The translations under genes and the position numbers were made by a program. Source: Candidatus Rifleibacteriota bacterium (GTDB lineage: Bacteria > Muiribacteriota > Ozemobacteria > Ozemobacterales > Ozemobacteraceae). From it: a DNA stretch of 42,245 bases. Positions within the stretch are counted from its first letter, which is position 1; every line of letters starts with the position of its first letter. The stretch spans positions 1 to 42,245 of the forward strand of contig JADFXM010000061.1 of assembly GCA_015233565.1 (NCBI GenBank), in the 5' to 3' direction. Shown here piece after piece: positions 42,169 to 42,245 of this stretch. The notes beneath the pieces were generated by a model, which was given only the letters and a program-made list of their open reading frames with translations, was not told where the DNA came from and did not search any database.

Positions 42169-42245
42169 ATCTTACAAAAAATTTATTTGTTTCCTGAAAT
42201 GTTAAAAGAAGGCAAATTTCAATTCGTTTGCCCTTATGGATAACT
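42140..42245 (+). repeat. 106-bp perfect inverted repeat, terminal copy
   Basis: Exact reverse complement of 40713-40818, reaching the last base of the window and overlapping the transposase start. It may be a genuine duplication or a fold-back assembly end. Confidence 0.9.

Overview
This window looks like part of a draft chromosome of an uncultivated, flagellated Gram-negative bacterium. The Gram-negative reading rests on a TonB-dependent receptor, a beta-barrel-like secreted protein and many signal peptides; flagellin with FliS shows motility. The mix of Rpn/PD-(D/E)XK nucleases, an Uma2 fragment, large PAS-rich hybrid kinases and abundant small intergenic repeats resembles what I know of Candidatus Riflebacteria (Ozemobacteria), but the phylum cannot be fixed from this sequence alone. 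The window ends inside a perfect inverted repeat, so that edge may be a contig break.

Layout. 1-4.9 kb: a BtuB-like receptor under a cobalamin riboswitch, an orphaned antitoxin with a frameshifted toxin stub, an Rpn-type nuclease and a small membrane protein. 4.9-7.3 kb: three tandem 131-bp palindrome-ended repeats, a secreted papain-like peptidase with a strong terminator, and a MITE. 7.4-17 kb: a split RiPP locus. The plus arm encodes two HPr-kinase-like ATPases, a sulfotransferase and a PqqD-like RRE protein, all overlapping or tightly spaced, then a 36-aa ORF. The convergent minus arm encodes a MATE transporter, a large membrane protein, a 57-aa ORF with the layout of a lasso-peptide precursor, and an asparagine-synthetase-like cyclase. 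17-23.3 kb: a secreted M4/M36-like metallopeptidase, a YhcH-family protein, a CapA-like secreted protein and an unknown secreted protein, bracketed by a second palindromic repeat family. 23.3-27 kb: flagellin, FliS and a stand-alone flagellin C-terminal-like protein. 27-32.3 kb: oligoendopeptidase F, a DUF486 membrane protein, an NTP/NDP-exchanger-like transporter and a beta-barrel-like protein. 32.5-38.8 kb: a 1074-aa hybrid histidine kinase, a truncated near-duplicate of its core, an Uma2/integrase chimeric pseudogene and a second Rpn-like nuclease. 39-42.2 kb: a transglutaminase-like secreted protein, a 5'-truncated kelch-like gene and a truncated IS91-type transposase.

How the genes fit together. 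The main interest is the 7.4-17 kb locus. A leader containing WRAP and VKQTM is followed by a 15-residue core with Ser1 and Asp8. With an AsnB-type cyclase and an RRE protein nearby, this predicts a lasso peptide with an 8-residue ring. Two kinases and one sulfotransferase suggest that hydroxyls of the Ser/Thr-rich core are phosphorylated and/or sulfated. No B2 leader peptidase and no ABC exporter are visible, so leader removal must be done from elsewhere and the MATE protein may export the product.

Non-coding DNA is unusually structured. I can separate at least four dispersed repeat families, one of them a MITE family with 3-bp TTA/TAA target duplications. There are also several clear rearrangement scars.
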